Shown: positions 9,343 to 18,309, counted from the first letter of the stretch. The stretch: DNA of 64,000 nucleotides from Phytopseudomonas straminea (GCF_900112645.1 NZ_FOMO01000007.1:1-64000), one strand, 5' to 3'. Numbers and translations: made by a program. Notes: generated by a model from the letters alone, not told the origin.

Positions 9343-10440
9343 ATGATCAAAACGCCGTACTACCTCATCGACAAACAGAAGCTGCTTGGCAACATGGAGA
9401 AGATCGCCTACGTGCGTGAACACTCCGGTGCCAAGGCGCTGCTGGCCCTCAAGTGCTTCGCCACCTGGTCGGTCTTCGACCTGATGCAGCAGTACATGGA
9501 CGGCACCACCTCCAGCTCGCTGTACGAGCTCAAGCTAGGCCGCCAGAAGTTCGCTGGCGAGACCCACGCCTACAGCGTGGCCTGGGCCGATGACGAAATC
9601 GCCGAGATGCTGGAGAACTGCGACAAGATCATCTTCAACTCCATCGGCCAGCTCGAGCGTTTCACTGAGGCGTCCGAAGGCAAGGTGCGCGGCTTGCGCG
9701 TCAACCCGCAGGTGAGCAGCTCCGATTACCTGCTGGCCGACCCGGCGCGCCCGTTCAGCCGCCTCGGTGAGTGGGACCCGGCCAAGATCGAAGCGGTGAT
9801 CGATCAGATCTCCGGCTTCATGTTCCACAACAACTGCGAGAACGGCGACTTCGGCCTGTTCGACAAGATGCTCAGCCACATTGAAGAGCGTTTTGGCCAC
9901 CTGCTGCACAAGGTCGAGTGGGTCAGCCTCGGTGGCGGCATTCACTTCACTGGTGAAGGCTATGCGCTGGATGCCTTCTGCGCGCGCCTTAAAGCCTTCT
10001 CCGAGAAGTACGGTGTGCAGGTCTACCTGGAGCCGGGCGAAGCGGCCATCACCGGCAGCGCCTCGCTGGAAGTCACCGTGCTCGACACCCTCTATAACGG
10101 CAAGCACCTAGCCGTGGTGGACAGCTCCATCGAGGCGCACATGCTCGATCTGCTGATCTACCGCCTCAACGCCAAGCTGGCACCCAGCGAGGGTGAGCAC
10201 ACCTACATGGTGTGCGGTAAATCCTGCCTGGCCGGCGATATCTTCGGCGAATACCAGTTCGAGAAACCGCTGCAGATCGGCGACCGCCTGTCGTTCGTCG
10301 ACGCGGCTGGTTACACCATGGTCAAGAAGAACTGGTTCAACGGCCTGAAGATGCCCGCCATCGTGGTCAAGCAGCTCGACGGCAGCGTCGAGGTGGTTCG
10401 TGAATTCGGCTTCGACGATTACCTGTCGAGCCTGTCGTAA
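9343..10440 (+). CDS. nspC: Carboxynorspermidine/carboxyspermidine decarboxylase
   Basis: 365 residues, a fold-III alanine-racemase/ornithine-decarboxylase-type PLP enzyme. The PLP lysine is K37 in LLALKCFATW. The C-terminal GKSCLAGD motif supplies the active-site Cys from the partner subunit. The enzyme decarboxylates carboxynorspermidine or carboxyspermidine to norspermidine or spermidine in the cytosol. It is followed after 48 nt by the dehydrogenase that makes its substrate, which strongly supports the call. ATG 9343 gives the expected MIKTPYYLIDK start. Confidence 0.93.
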   Translation: MIKTPYYLIDKQKLLGNMEKIAYVREHSGAKALLALKCFATWSVFDLMQQYMDGTTSSSLYELKLGRQKFAGETHAYSVAWADDEIAEMLENCDKIIFNSIGQLERFTEASEGKVRGLRVNPQVSSSDYLLADPARPFSRLGEWDPAKIEAVIDQISGFMFHNNCENGDFGLFDKMLSHIEERFGHLLHKVEWVSLGGGIHFTGEGYALDAFCARLKAFSEKYGVQVYLEPGEAAITGSASLEVTVLDTLYNGKHLAVVDSSIEAHMLDLLIYRLNAKLAPSEGEHTYMVCGKSCLAGDIFGEYQFEKPLQIGDRLSFVDAAGYTMVKKNWFNGLKMPAIVVKQLDGSVEVVREFGFDDYLSSLS

Positions 10441-10488
10441 TACCGCAGCACCTTTCTCAACGAGCGCAGTACCCTGGAGGTGAAACAA

Positions 10489-11733
10489 TTGAAGAAGAAC
10501 GTCCTTATCATTGGTGCAGGAGGTGTCGCCAAGGTGGTGGCCCACAAGTGCGCGCAGCACAACGACGAACTCGGTCGTATTGCCATCGCGTCACGGAACA
10601 TCTCCAAATGCCAGGCCATCATCGACAGCGTCAAGGCCAAAGGTAGCCTTAAGGTACCCGCCGACATCCAGGCCTTCTCGCTCAATGCATTGGACATCGA
10701 GGCGACCAAGGCGCTGATCCGCGAGACCGAATCGCAGATCGTCATCAACGTCGGTTCAGCCTTCCTCAACATGTCGGTGCTGCGTGCCTGCATCGATACC
10801 GGCGTGGCCTATCTGGACACCGCCATTCACGAAGAACCGGGCAAGATCTGCGAAACCCCGCCCTGGTATGGCAACTACGAGTGGAAACACCTCGAGGAAT
10901 GCCAGCAGAAGAACATCACGGCCATTCTCGGCGTCGGTTTCGACCCGGGTGTGGTCAACGCCTATGCGGCCCTGGCTCAGCAACAGCATTTCGACAAGAT
11001 CGAGTCGATCGACATCCTCGACGTCAATGCCGGCAGCCACGGCAAGTATTTCGCGACCAATTTCGACCCGGAAATCAATTTCCGCGAGTTCACCGGCACC
11101 GTCTACAGCTGGCAGAACAGCCAGTGGACGAGCAACCGCATGTTCGAGGTCAAGCGTACCGATGACCTGCCGGTTGTAGGTTCGCAGAACCTGTATCTGA
11201 CCGGCCACGATGAAGTGCACTCGATCTCCAAGAACCTGGACGTGCCCAACGTGCGCTTCTGGATGAGCTTCGGCGAGCACTACATCAACGTGTTCACCGT
11301 GCTGAACAACCTTGGCCTGCTCAGCGAGCAGCCAGTGAAGACCGCTGAGGGTCTGGAAGTCGTGCCGCTGAAAGTGGTCAAGGCCGTGCTGCCGGATCCA
11401 GCTTCCCTGGCACCGGGCTACACCGGCAAGACCTGCATCGGTGACCTGGTCAAGGGCACCAAGGATGGCAAGGCCCGCGAAGTGTTCATCTACAACGTGG
11501 CCGACCACGAAGAAGCCTTCGCCGAGACCGACAGCCAGGGCATCTCCTACACCGCCGGTGTGCCGCCAGTAGCCGCCGCGCTGCTGGTGGCCCGTGGCGA
11601 GTGGGATGCGGGGCGCATGGTCAACGTCGAAGAGCTGCCGGCCGAGCCGTTCCTCAAGGCGTTGGACGTGATGGGCCTGCCCACGCGTATCAAGGACGAG
11701 CATGGTGATCGTCCGTGGGATCAGTCGCTGTAA
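10489..11733 (+). CDS. Carboxynorspermidine/carboxyspermidine dehydrogenase (saccharopine-dehydrogenase family)
   Basis: 414 residues. It has an N-terminal Rossmann motif LIIGAGGVAKVVAHK, as in Lys1-type NAD(P)H enzymes. CANSDH reductively condenses aspartate semialdehyde with 1,3-diaminopropane or putrescine, and the product goes to NspC encoded just upstream. The start is TTG at 10489: GGAGG at 10476-10480 is 8 nt from it, whereas the in-frame GTG at 10480 overlaps that ribosome-binding site and cannot use it. The operon ends in a strong terminator. Confidence 0.92.
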   Translation: MKKNVLIIGAGGVAKVVAHKCAQHNDELGRIAIASRNISKCQAIIDSVKAKGSLKVPADIQAFSLNALDIEATKALIRETESQIVINVGSAFLNMSVLRACIDTGVAYLDTAIHEEPGKICETPPWYGNYEWKHLEECQQKNITAILGVGFDPGVVNAYAALAQQQHFDKIESIDILDVNAGSHGKYFATNFDPEINFREFTGTVYSWQNSQWTSNRMFEVKRTDDLPVVGSQNLYLTGHDEVHSISKNLDVPNVRFWMSFGEHYINVFTVLNNLGLLSEQPVKTAEGLEVVPLKVVKAVLPDPASLAPGYTGKTCIGDLVKGTKDGKAREVFIYNVADHEEAFAETDSQGISYTAGVPPVAAALLVARGEWDAGRMVNVEELPAEPFLKALDVMGLPTRIKDEHGDRPWDQSL

Positions 11734-11758
11734 GACTGGCCTACGCAGTCGCTGCATG

Positions 11759-11788
11759 AAAAAAGGATCGCCTCGGCGATCCTTTTTT
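11759..11788. terminator. Bidirectional terminator after the polyamine operon
   Basis: AAAAAAGGATCGCC (11759-11772) and its exact complement GGCGATCCTTTTTT (11775-11788). It serves the + polyamine operon and the converging CitMHS gene. Confidence 0.93.
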
Positions 11789-11809
11789 CGTTTCAGGCCG
11801 CCTGTGCTA

Positions 11810-13117
11810 TCAGACCGTCACCACGCCGAGCAGCACCGCGGCGGCCAGCATGATCAGGCTGATGCCCCAGGCCCACAGCACGGTGTAGCGGATGTGCTTG
11901 TACAGCTCGACGCCCGCCAGGCCGATGGCCAGGTACACACTCGGCACCACCGGGCTGACGCCGAAGCCGGTGTTCTCGCCGATCAGCATGGCGTTGGCCA
12001 CGGCCGCCGGATCGACACCAGCCGCCACCGCCACGTCGCGGATTACCGGCAGCAGGGCGAAGTAGTAGGCGTCCGGCGAGAACAGCATGCCCAGCGGTAC
12101 GCCGAAGGCGCCGATGATCACGTGAATCCAGTTGGCGGAGCCCTCGGGCAGGATGTTGATCATCCAGTGCGCCATGCCGTCGGACATGCCGGCGCCGGCC
12201 AGCACGCCGAGCAGGATGCCGGCGGCGAGCATCACCAGGGCCATCTGCATGGCGTCCGTAGCATGAGCGCGCAGCGCCTTGTTCTGGTCGTCCAGGCTCG
12301 GGTAGTTGAGCAGCAGGGCGATGCCCAGGCCGACCATGAAACAGGCGAACAGCGGGAAGGCGCCGGTGAACAGGCAGACCAGAATGCCGGCGGTCAGCGC
12401 CAGGTTGGCCCAATAGCGCCAGTTGCTGGTGGGCAGCATTTGCGAGGTGTCGACCTGCGGCGCGTCGGCCGGAGCGCTGTCGATGGCTGCACCGCCGTTG
12501 GCCGCGAAGCTGCGTTGCGCGCGCAGGCCGAGAAACACCGCCAGGCTCATGACCAGTACCAGGCCGACCGCCTGGATGGGAATCAGCGAGATCCACAGTT
12601 GCGAGGCGTCGATACCGGTCACCGCCGAAGCGCGGGCGGTGGTGCCGCCCCAGGGCACCATGTTCATCACCCCGGCGCTGAGCACCACCAGGCACAGCAG
12701 CATCTGCCGGCTCATGCCCAGGCGCAGGTACAGCGGCAGCAGGGCGGGAATCACCAGCAGAAAGGTGGCGGCGCCGATGCCGTCCAGGTGGGTTACCGAG
12801 GTCACGGCCACGGTGACGATGGCCACGGACAGCGGGCGGCCCTTGGTGCTTTTCAGCAGAAAACGCACCAGCGGATCGAACAGCCCGCAGTCACGCATGA
12901 TGCCGAAATACAGAATGGCGAAGATGAACAGCGTGGCGGTCGGCGCCACGGTCTTCAGGCCTTCGGTGATGAATTTGCCGATTTCGCCAAGGCCGAAGCC
13001 GGCCATCAGGCAGGCGATGACCGGCAGGGTGACGAAGGCGACCAGCGGGGTGATGCGGCGCATCAGAATCAGGATGACGATGGCGAACATCAGGGTGAAG
13101 CCGAGGGCGGTGATCAT
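11810..13117 (-). CDS. CitMHS-family carboxylate transporter
   Basis: 435 residues, about 11-12 hydrophobic helices, with signature stretches THLDGIGAATFLL and VPWGGTTARASAVTG of the CitMHS (citrate-metal:proton symporter) family. It sits in the inner membrane and imports citrate or a similar di/tricarboxylate, often as a Mg or Ca complex. It is the third gene of a minus-strand operon after the AtuA-like protein and its small partner (54-nt gap). The substrate is therefore inferred to be what those proteins process; it cannot be read from the sequence. Confidence 0.85.
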   Translation of the reverse strand: MITALGFTLMFAIVILILMRRITPLVAFVTLPVIACLMAGFGLGEIGKFITEGLKTVAPTATLFIFAILYFGIMRDCGLFDPLVRFLLKSTKGRPLSVAIVTVAVTSVTHLDGIGAATFLLVIPALLPLYLRLGMSRQMLLCLVVLSAGVMNMVPWGGTTARASAVTGIDASQLWISLIPIQAVGLVLVMSLAVFLGLRAQRSFAANGGAAIDSAPADAPQVDTSQMLPTSNWRYWANLALTAGILVCLFTGAFPLFACFMVGLGIALLLNYPSLDDQNKALRAHATDAMQMALVMLAAGILLGVLAGAGMSDGMAHWMINILPEGSANWIHVIIGAFGVPLGMLFSPDAYYFALLPVIRDVAVAAGVDPAAVANAMLIGENTGFGVSPVVPSVYLAIGLAGVELYKHIRYTVLWAWGISLIMLAAAVLLGVVTV

Positions 13118-13171
13118 GACGATCTCTCCGGTTTTATTATTGTTGGAGTCGCGGGGATGGCTGCGTGGGCG

Positions 13172-13492
13172 TTATGAAGGAGCCGGCAGCCTCAGGTCGA
13201 GCAGCGCGTAGCTCAGGCTCTTGCCGTGGCGGTCGATGCCGGGGCTGGCATTCACGCCACCTTCCAGAGCGTTTTCCAGCACGAAATTGAGGCCGCCCAG
13301 GTTCGGCAGCTCGAAGCGGCGTACCGTGCCGATGCGGCGATGGGCCAGGCAGCCGGCCACCCGTTCGACGGTCAGCTCGCGGGCCAGCCAGGCATAGTGC
13401 GCCGGCTCGTAGGCGAACACCGCCACGCTGAGAATGTTGCCCTTGTCGCCCGCGCGGGCGTGGGCGTAGTCGCACAACAGAACGTCGCTCAT
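13172..13492 (-). CDS. AtuA C-terminal-like small protein
   Basis: 106 residues. Motifs CDYAHARAGDKGNILSVAVF and RRFELPNLGGLNFVLENAL match the small domain that follows, or is fused to, AtuA/DUF1446 proteins. The ATG shares one nucleotide with the stop of the preceding gene (TGATG), so the two are translationally coupled and probably form a complex. A start 9 nt upstream is possible but would lie inside that gene without a better ribosome-binding site. Confidence 0.82.
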   Translation of the reverse strand: MSDVLLCDYAHARAGDKGNILSVAVFAYEPAHYAWLARELTVERVAGCLAHRRIGTVRRFELPNLGGLNFVLENALEGGVNASPGIDRHGKSLSYALLDLRLPAPS

Positions 13493-14838
13493 CAGAACCA
13501 CTCCACCTGTTGCTGCACCGCGGTGCGGGGGATCAGGAAACTCGCCGTACCGAGGGATTCGGCGAGGTGTCGGCGCACACCGCCACCGCCCGCCGGGCCG
13601 TTGGTGTAGAGCGACTCGGCGTCGAGCAGCAGGTTTTCCAGCAGGGCCTTGTCACGGTCGACGAAGCTGATGCGCAGGCGCACGTCCTGCGGGTCCTGTG
13701 CGTCGGCAAGGCGCTGCTGCAGCCACTGGCCGCGGGCGTCGTTGAACAGGCTGGCGACGCCGATCAGGTCGATCCACGGCGTCAGCTGCGGTGCCAGGCG
13801 CGCGCAGCGCTGCAGCAGCACATCGCGGGCCAGCGCCGCGCGAGCCAGGGCACCGGGCCCGGCGTAGGAGATTTCCGCCTCGGCGAACCAGTTGCCGCGC
13901 AGGCCGATCAACCCCTTGAGTTCGGCCGGGCGCGGATGGCCGCGAATGCCTTGGATCACGACCAGGTCCGGGCCGACCTGGCGTACGCGAGCCTGGCTGA
14001 GATCCATGGTCACGTCCGGCGTCAGGTAGGCAGCCGGGTCGTGGACTTCATAGAGCAGCTGTTCCTTGACCGTGCGCTCGGTGACGCAGCCGCCGGTGCC
14101 GGCAGCCTTGCCGATGGTCACCCGGCCATCGGTCTCGATGCTGGCGATCGGGCAGCCGACATTGGCCAGGTCCGGCACGTCCTTGAGGCCCGGATGGGCG
14201 AAGTAGCCACCGCTGACCTGGGTGCAGCATTCGAGCAAATGACCCACGGCGGTGGCCAGTGCGATGCGGTCCCAGTCCTCGGCCTGCCAGCCGAAGGCGT
14301 GGCGCAGCGGGCCGACTGCCAGGCTGGGGTCGGCGACGCGGCCGCAGAGCACGATTTCGGCGCCTTCATCCAGCGCCTGCACGATGCCGTCGGCGCCGGT
14401 GTAGACGTTGACCGAGACCATCTCGCCGTCGAGCGCGTCGGGCAACCAGCGCTGCACGGCATCGCGGGAGTCGAGGAGGTCGTCACCCAGCACGCAGGCG
14501 ATACGTGCTTTGGCGAAACGCCCGCCTTGCAGCTGCTGGCGCAGGCGGCGAGCGGCCGCACTGGGATTGGCCGCGCCGCCATTGGTGATGATCGGGATGC
14601 CGGCGGCCAGGCAGGTTTCCAGCACCGGTTCGAGGAAGTCGAACAGCCGGCTGGCATAGCCGCTGTCGGGGTTGGCCAGGCGGCGCAATTGCGCTTCGGC
14701 CAGGGTGCGTTCGGCAAGCAGTTCGAAGAACAGGAAGCGCCGGCCGTCGCGTGCGGCGAGGTCATTGGCCAACGCCAGGGCGGCATCGGGCCGATCATTG
14801 GCGAAGCCTGCCCCGCAACCGATGTGGACTGTTGTCAT
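13492..14838 (-). CDS. AtuA-family (DUF1446) protein
   Basis: 448 residues. The start MTTVHIGCGAGFANDRPDAAL and internal GAEIVLCGRVADPSLAVGPL and TGGCVTERTVKEQLLYEV are typical of the acyclic terpene utilisation AtuA family. AtuA itself belongs to citronellol/geraniol degradation in P. aeruginosa, but none of the other atu genes (biotin carboxylase, acyl-CoA dehydrogenase) are here. The biochemical role in this CitMHS-linked form is unknown. It is the first gene of the operon, divergent from a LysR regulator. Confidence 0.83.
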   Translation of the reverse strand: MTTVHIGCGAGFANDRPDAALALANDLAARDGRRFLFFELLAERTLAEAQLRRLANPDSGYASRLFDFLEPVLETCLAAGIPIITNGGAANPSAAARRLRQQLQGGRFAKARIACVLGDDLLDSRDAVQRWLPDALDGEMVSVNVYTGADGIVQALDEGAEIVLCGRVADPSLAVGPLRHAFGWQAEDWDRIALATAVGHLLECCTQVSGGYFAHPGLKDVPDLANVGCPIASIETDGRVTIGKAAGTGGCVTERTVKEQLLYEVHDPAAYLTPDVTMDLSQARVRQVGPDLVVIQGIRGHPRPAELKGLIGLRGNWFAEAEISYAGPGALARAALARDVLLQRCARLAPQLTPWIDLIGVASLFNDARGQWLQQRLADAQDPQDVRLRISFVDRDKALLENLLLDAESLYTNGPAGGGGVRRHLAESLGTASFLIPRTAVQQQVEWF

Positions 14839-14908
14839 CGTTATGATCCAGGTCGAGGTCTGCTGGCAGGGTGCGGCTTCCTGATTTAGTTGTGAATTCG
14901 AAATGTGA

Positions 14909-14920
14909 TATCAATTGATA
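14909..14920. promoter_or_regulatory. Palindromic candidate LysR operator
   Basis: Perfect 12-bp palindrome TATCAATTGATA in an AT-rich stretch of the 107-bp gap between the divergent AtuA-like operon and the LysR gene. The position and T/A symmetry suit a LysR recognition site. This is inference, without a known consensus. Confidence 0.5.
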
Positions 14921-14945
14921 AAACAATTCTATAAAAGCGCCCGCC

Positions 14946-15839
14946 ATGGATATCAGCTTCCGCCAGCTTCAGGCCTTCGTGCTTATCGCCGAGCAGCGCA
15001 GCTTTAGCCGCGCCGCCGAACAGATCCATCTGTCCCAGCCGGCGCTGAGCTACAGCCTGCGCAAGCTGGAAGAGGCCTTGGGCCTCTCGCTGTTCGCGCG
15101 CAACACCCGCAGCGTGGAGCTGACCGAAGCTGGCGTGCGCTTTCTCGAGCAGGCCCGGCGCCTGCTGCGTGACATGCACCACGCGGTGCATGACGCCCAT
15201 GAGCAGTTGCATCTGCAAAGTGGTTCGCTGCGCATCGGCGTGCTGCCGTCGGTGGCCATCGAGCCGCTGCCACGGGTGCTGGTCGACTACCGACAGCGTT
15301 ATCCGGGCATCGAGATCAGCCTGCGCGATGGCCGTGCCGGCGAGATTCGTCAGTGGGTGAGCAACGCCGAAGTGGACTTCGCCATCACCTCGGTGACCGA
15401 TGAGCCGGGTGTGCTGGATTTCCAGCCGCTCTACGACGACAGCCTGGTGCTGTTGGTTCGCGGCCTGAGCCACTTGCGCGGCAAGAAGCTGCTCGCGGCT
15501 CTGCAGGATCTGGATTACGTGGCCACCACCCGTGACACCAGCCTGCGTACCATGGCCGATGAGACCCTGGCGCGTATGGGGCTGCTGCGCGAGCCCGCCT
15601 TCGAAGTGGCCTATATGAGCAGCGCTGCCGCCCTGGCGCGGGCCGGCCTGGGTTATGCGCTGCTGCCGGCCAGCGTGGCGGATACCTTCAACGCCGATGG
15701 CAGCCTGGCCGTGCACCCGCTACCGATGGCGCCTGCGCGCGGCATCGGCGTGCTGCAGCGCAAGCCCTGCTACCTGAGCCCGCCGGCCCAGGCCTTCGTC
15801 AGCCTGCTCAAACAGCAGGCCGAAGCCATTGGCCTCTAG
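14946..15839 (+). CDS. LysR-family transcriptional regulator
   Basis: 297 residues. N-terminal winged helix (FRQLQAFVLIAEQRSFSRAAEQIHLSQPALS, helix-turn-helix about 17-46), then a periplasmic-binding-like effector domain. It is transcribed divergently from the AtuA-like/CitMHS operon with a palindrome between them, so it is the likely local activator. The effector may be the carboxylate imported by the transporter. Its stop codon lies inside the left arm of an inverted repeat. Confidence 0.9.
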   Translation: MDISFRQLQAFVLIAEQRSFSRAAEQIHLSQPALSYSLRKLEEALGLSLFARNTRSVELTEAGVRFLEQARRLLRDMHHAVHDAHEQLHLQSGSLRIGVLPSVAIEPLPRVLVDYRQRYPGIEISLRDGRAGEIRQWVSNAEVDFAITSVTDEPGVLDFQPLYDDSLVLLVRGLSHLRGKKLLAALQDLDYVATTRDTSLRTMADETLARMGLLREPAFEVAYMSSAAALARAGLGYALLPASVADTFNADGSLAVHPLPMAPARGIGVLQRKPCYLSPPAQAFVSLLKQQAEAIGL

Positions 15840-15890
15840 GGTCTGTTCCCGTTTCACGCACGGCTGCGATGAAGCGTGAACAGACCCTAG
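15836..15890. repeat. Inverted repeat at the end of the LysR gene
   Basis: CTAGGGTCTGTTC (15836-15848) and its exact complement (15878-15890), with inner arms TTCACGC/GCGTGAA. It forms a 55-bp hairpin that includes the LysR stop codon. The tip GAACAGACCCT resembles the ends of the repeats near 20500 and 62916-63057. It has no T-run, so it is more likely a dispersed repeat than a terminator. Confidence 0.75.
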
Positions 15891-15976
15891 CCACGGCTGA
15901 CGTTTGGGCTACCCGTAGCAGGCGATTCACGCGACAATCAGCGCCCTCGAAAATCGATGTGCCGGGTACCTGACGT

Positions 15977-16780
15977 TTGAACACCGAGCTGCGCCGCCGC
16001 GCCTATCTGGATGCCATGCAAGTGGCCAGTTGGCTGCCGCGCGTCGAACTGCCATTCGCGGCGCCGTCGCGGCCCGAGCTGCTGGTCGCCTTCGAGCCGG
16101 AAGCCGAGATCGTCGTCGAGCAACCGCCGGTACAGGCCAAGGTAACTGCGCCGGCCGCGCAGCCTGCCGCCAGCGAAGTCGTCACCCGCGAACGCCCGCG
16201 TATCGAAGTGCCCAAGCCTGGCGCCGCGAGCAAGGCCGACGAGCCTGCCGCCGAACAAGCCAGCGCTGCACCGGCACCGCGCGAGCGGCCAGCGCCACCG
16301 CCGCGTTTCGCTCTGCAATTGCTGCGTGCCGGTAGCTGCGCGTTGTTGGTCGAGCTGCCGACCGGCGAGCCGTTCCAGAGCCGCGATCCGGCTTACCTGC
16401 TGCTCAAGGACCTGCTGCGCGCCGCCGGCCTGCCGGATGCCCCGCAGATCATCGGCGAGCCAGTGCGCTGGCCGCTGCTGGTGCGCGGCAACATGGATCA
16501 GGGCCCGCAGGCGGCGCTGGATTTCGTGCAGAGCTTCATCGGTGCCCGCCTGGAAGAGCAGGAGCCCTGCGCCTGCCTGTGGCTGATCGGCCTGCCGGCC
16601 ATTCGTTTCGCCGGTGACGCCGATGCCGAGGCCTACAACCGCGAACTGCTGGTCGAGGAACTCGGCGCCGCCTGGGCGCTGCCGGGCCTGGAACTGCTGA
16701 TGGACGAACCGCAGCGCAAGCGCGACCTCTGGCACGCCATGCAGCGCGTACGGCGGCGCTGGCTGGAGGCCTCGGCATGA
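15977..16780 (+). CDS. Cryptic HolD-like protein, candidate DNA polymerase III psi subunit
   Basis: 267 residues. A short N-terminal motif (RAYLDAMQVASWLPR) is followed by a Pro/Ala-rich linker (about 60-110) and a conserved C-terminal domain. Its stop overlaps the start of rimI by 4 nt. In E. coli holD (psi subunit) precedes rimI, and a larger, highly diverged psi of this size was biochemically identified in P. aeruginosa at, as I recall, this locus. The call rests on that synteny and on length. The start is TTG at 15977 with a poor ribosome-binding site; ATG codons about 40 nt downstream are alternatives but would remove part of the N-terminal motif. Confidence 0.6.
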   Translation: MNTELRRRAYLDAMQVASWLPRVELPFAAPSRPELLVAFEPEAEIVVEQPPVQAKVTAPAAQPAASEVVTRERPRIEVPKPGAASKADEPAAEQASAAPAPRERPAPPPRFALQLLRAGSCALLVELPTGEPFQSRDPAYLLLKDLLRAAGLPDAPQIIGEPVRWPLLVRGNMDQGPQAALDFVQSFIGARLEEQEPCACLWLIGLPAIRFAGDADAEAYNRELLVEELGAAWALPGLELLMDEPQRKRDLWHAMQRVRRRWLEASA

Positions 16781-17229
16781 GTGACGCGATCAGCTTCCGC
16801 CGGGCCACCGAGGCGGATATCGATGCGGTGCTGAAGATCGAATATGCCGCCTTCAGCCATCCGTGGACGCGTGGCATCTTTCTCGACAGCCTGAAATCCT
16901 ACGAAGTCTGGCTGATGTTCGAAGGCAGCCAGCAGGTCGGCCACGGGGTGATCAACGTGATCATCGACGAGGCGCATCTGCTCAACATCACCGTAAAGCC
17001 CGAGAGCCAGGGTCGGGGCCTGGGTTTGCGTCTGCTCGAGCACCTGATGGCCCGCGCCGCCGAACTCAAGGCCGGCGAGTGCTTTCTGGAAGTACGCTCG
17101 AGCAACCAGGCAGCGTACCGGTTGTACGAGCGTTACGGCTTCAACGAGATCGGCCGTAGGCGCGATTACTACCCTGCGCCGGGCGGCCGTGAAGACGCGC
17201 TGGTGATGGCCTGCACGCTGGTCGAATGA
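16777..17229 (+). CDS. rimI: RimI, ribosomal protein S18 N-alpha-acetyltransferase
   Basis: 150 residues, a GNAT fold. The acetyl-CoA loop is ESQGRGLGLRLLEHLM, followed by FLEVRSSNQAAYRLYERYGFNEIGRRRDYY, the classic RimI block. It acetylates the N-terminus of S18 and possibly other proteins. The ATGA overlap with the upstream holD-like gene indicates co-translation. It ends 1 nt before a converging small gene. Confidence 0.94.
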   Translation: MSDAISFRRATEADIDAVLKIEYAAFSHPWTRGIFLDSLKSYEVWLMFEGSQQVGHGVINVIIDEAHLLNITVKPESQGRGLGLRLLEHLMARAAELKAGECFLEVRSSNQAAYRLYERYGFNEIGRRRDYYPAPGGREDALVMACTLVE

Positions 17230-17230
17230 G

Positions 17231-17491
17231 TTAGCGGCGTGCCCAGCGCCGTTCGCGGCGTTCTTCCTCGACCTGGCTCAGGTCGTACTTATCCAGGAAT
17301 TCCTGAGATTGCTCGTCGCCTTCGGGCTGGTCCGTCTGTTTCGGTTCATCGGTCGGTCGCGCGTTTTTTTGCGCAGTGGCCTGGCCGGGTTTTCGCGGCT
17401 TCAATGGCTCCACCACATCGCGCAGAATCGGCGGCTCGGCCGGGTGCTTGGTGGCCGCTGGGCGGCTGGCAGGTGGTTGCTTGTCGGTCAT
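17231..17491 (-). CDS. Small conserved hydrophilic protein of unknown function
   Basis: 86 residues, Pro/Lys-rich and disordered-looking for the first 55. It ends in a compact acidic then arginine-rich tail (LSQVEEERRERRWARR). The ATG at 17491 has CCGGAG 6 nt upstream, better than the in-frame ATG at 17512. It converges on rimI with a 1-nt gap and is divergent from carbonic anhydrase. From memory, a small ORF occupies the same place in P. aeruginosa. No function is assigned. Confidence 0.65.
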   Translation of the reverse strand: MTDKQPPASRPAATKHPAEPPILRDVVEPLKPRKPGQATAQKNARPTDEPKQTDQPEGDEQSQEFLDKYDLSQVEEERRERRWARR

Positions 17492-17665
17492 GACGAACTC
17501 CGGATCAGTCATTGGCTCTAGGCAATGGACGGCCGCAGGGCTGGAAGATTCAGCGTTTCGGCCATTATCCCGCCAGTTGCCGGGGTTATTCGGCGCGCTA
17601 ATCGCCTTGTCAAAAAGGCCGGTGCATCCGTATGGTGCGCATCGACCTTTTCGGGAGCCGCCGCC

Positions 17666-18307
17666 GTGAGCGATCTCAAGCACCTGTTCGACAACAATGA
17701 ACGCTGGGCCGAAAACATCACCCAGAACGACCCGGACTTCTTTCCCCGCCTGGCCCGCCAGCAGACGCCCGAGTACCTGTGGATCGGCTGTTCGGATGCC
17801 CGCGTGCCGGCCAACGACATCGTCGGCCTGCTGCCAGGCGAGCTGTTCGTGCACCGCAATGTAGCCAATGTGGTGCTGCACACCGACCTCAACTGTCTGT
17901 CGGTGATTCAGTACGCGGTCGACGTGCTCAAGGTCAAACACATCCTGGTAACCGGCCACTACGGCTGCGGCGGCGTGCGGGCGGCCATGCACGATGCGCA
18001 GTTCGGCCTGATCGATGGCTGGCTGCGCAATATCCGCGACCTCTATTACGAGCAGCATGCGCAACTGGCCGCCCTGGCCGATGAGGAGGCGCGGGTCGAC
18101 CGCCTGTGCGAGCTGAACGTGATGAAGCAGGTCGGCAACGTCAGCCGTACCAGCATCGTTCAGAACGCCTGGCATCGCGGCCAGCAATTGTCGGTGCACG
18201 GCTGCATCTACGGTCTCAAGGATGGCCGCTGGAAGGATCTGGATGTGACCGTCAGCGGCGCCGACCAACTACCCGAGCAGTACCGTCTGCGCCCACCACA
18301 GGGATGA
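17666..18307 (+). CDS. Beta-class carbonic anhydrase
   Basis: 213 residues. Zinc and active-site motifs are CSDARVPAND (Cys, Asp, Arg) and HYGCGG (His, Cys). It interconverts CO2 and bicarbonate in the cytosol and resembles E. coli Can and P. aeruginosa psCA1. GTG at 17666 with GGGAG 8 nt upstream gives VSDLKHLFDNNERW, the family start; the longer in-frame reading adds an unrelated leader. It overlaps or abuts the next gene at ATGA. Confidence 0.94.
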   Translation: MSDLKHLFDNNERWAENITQNDPDFFPRLARQQTPEYLWIGCSDARVPANDIVGLLPGELFVHRNVANVVLHTDLNCLSVIQYAVDVLKVKHILVTGHYGCGGVRAAMHDAQFGLIDGWLRNIRDLYYEQHAQLAALADEEARVDRLCELNVMKQVGNVSRTSIVQNAWHRGQQLSVHGCIYGLKDGRWKDLDVTVSGADQLPEQYRLRPPQG

Positions 18308-18309
18308 GC

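Noticed and set aside
13492..14838. Atu operon for citronellol degradation
   Set aside because: Only the AtuA-like gene and its small partner are present, with a carboxylate transporter instead of the carboxylase and dehydrogenase genes.
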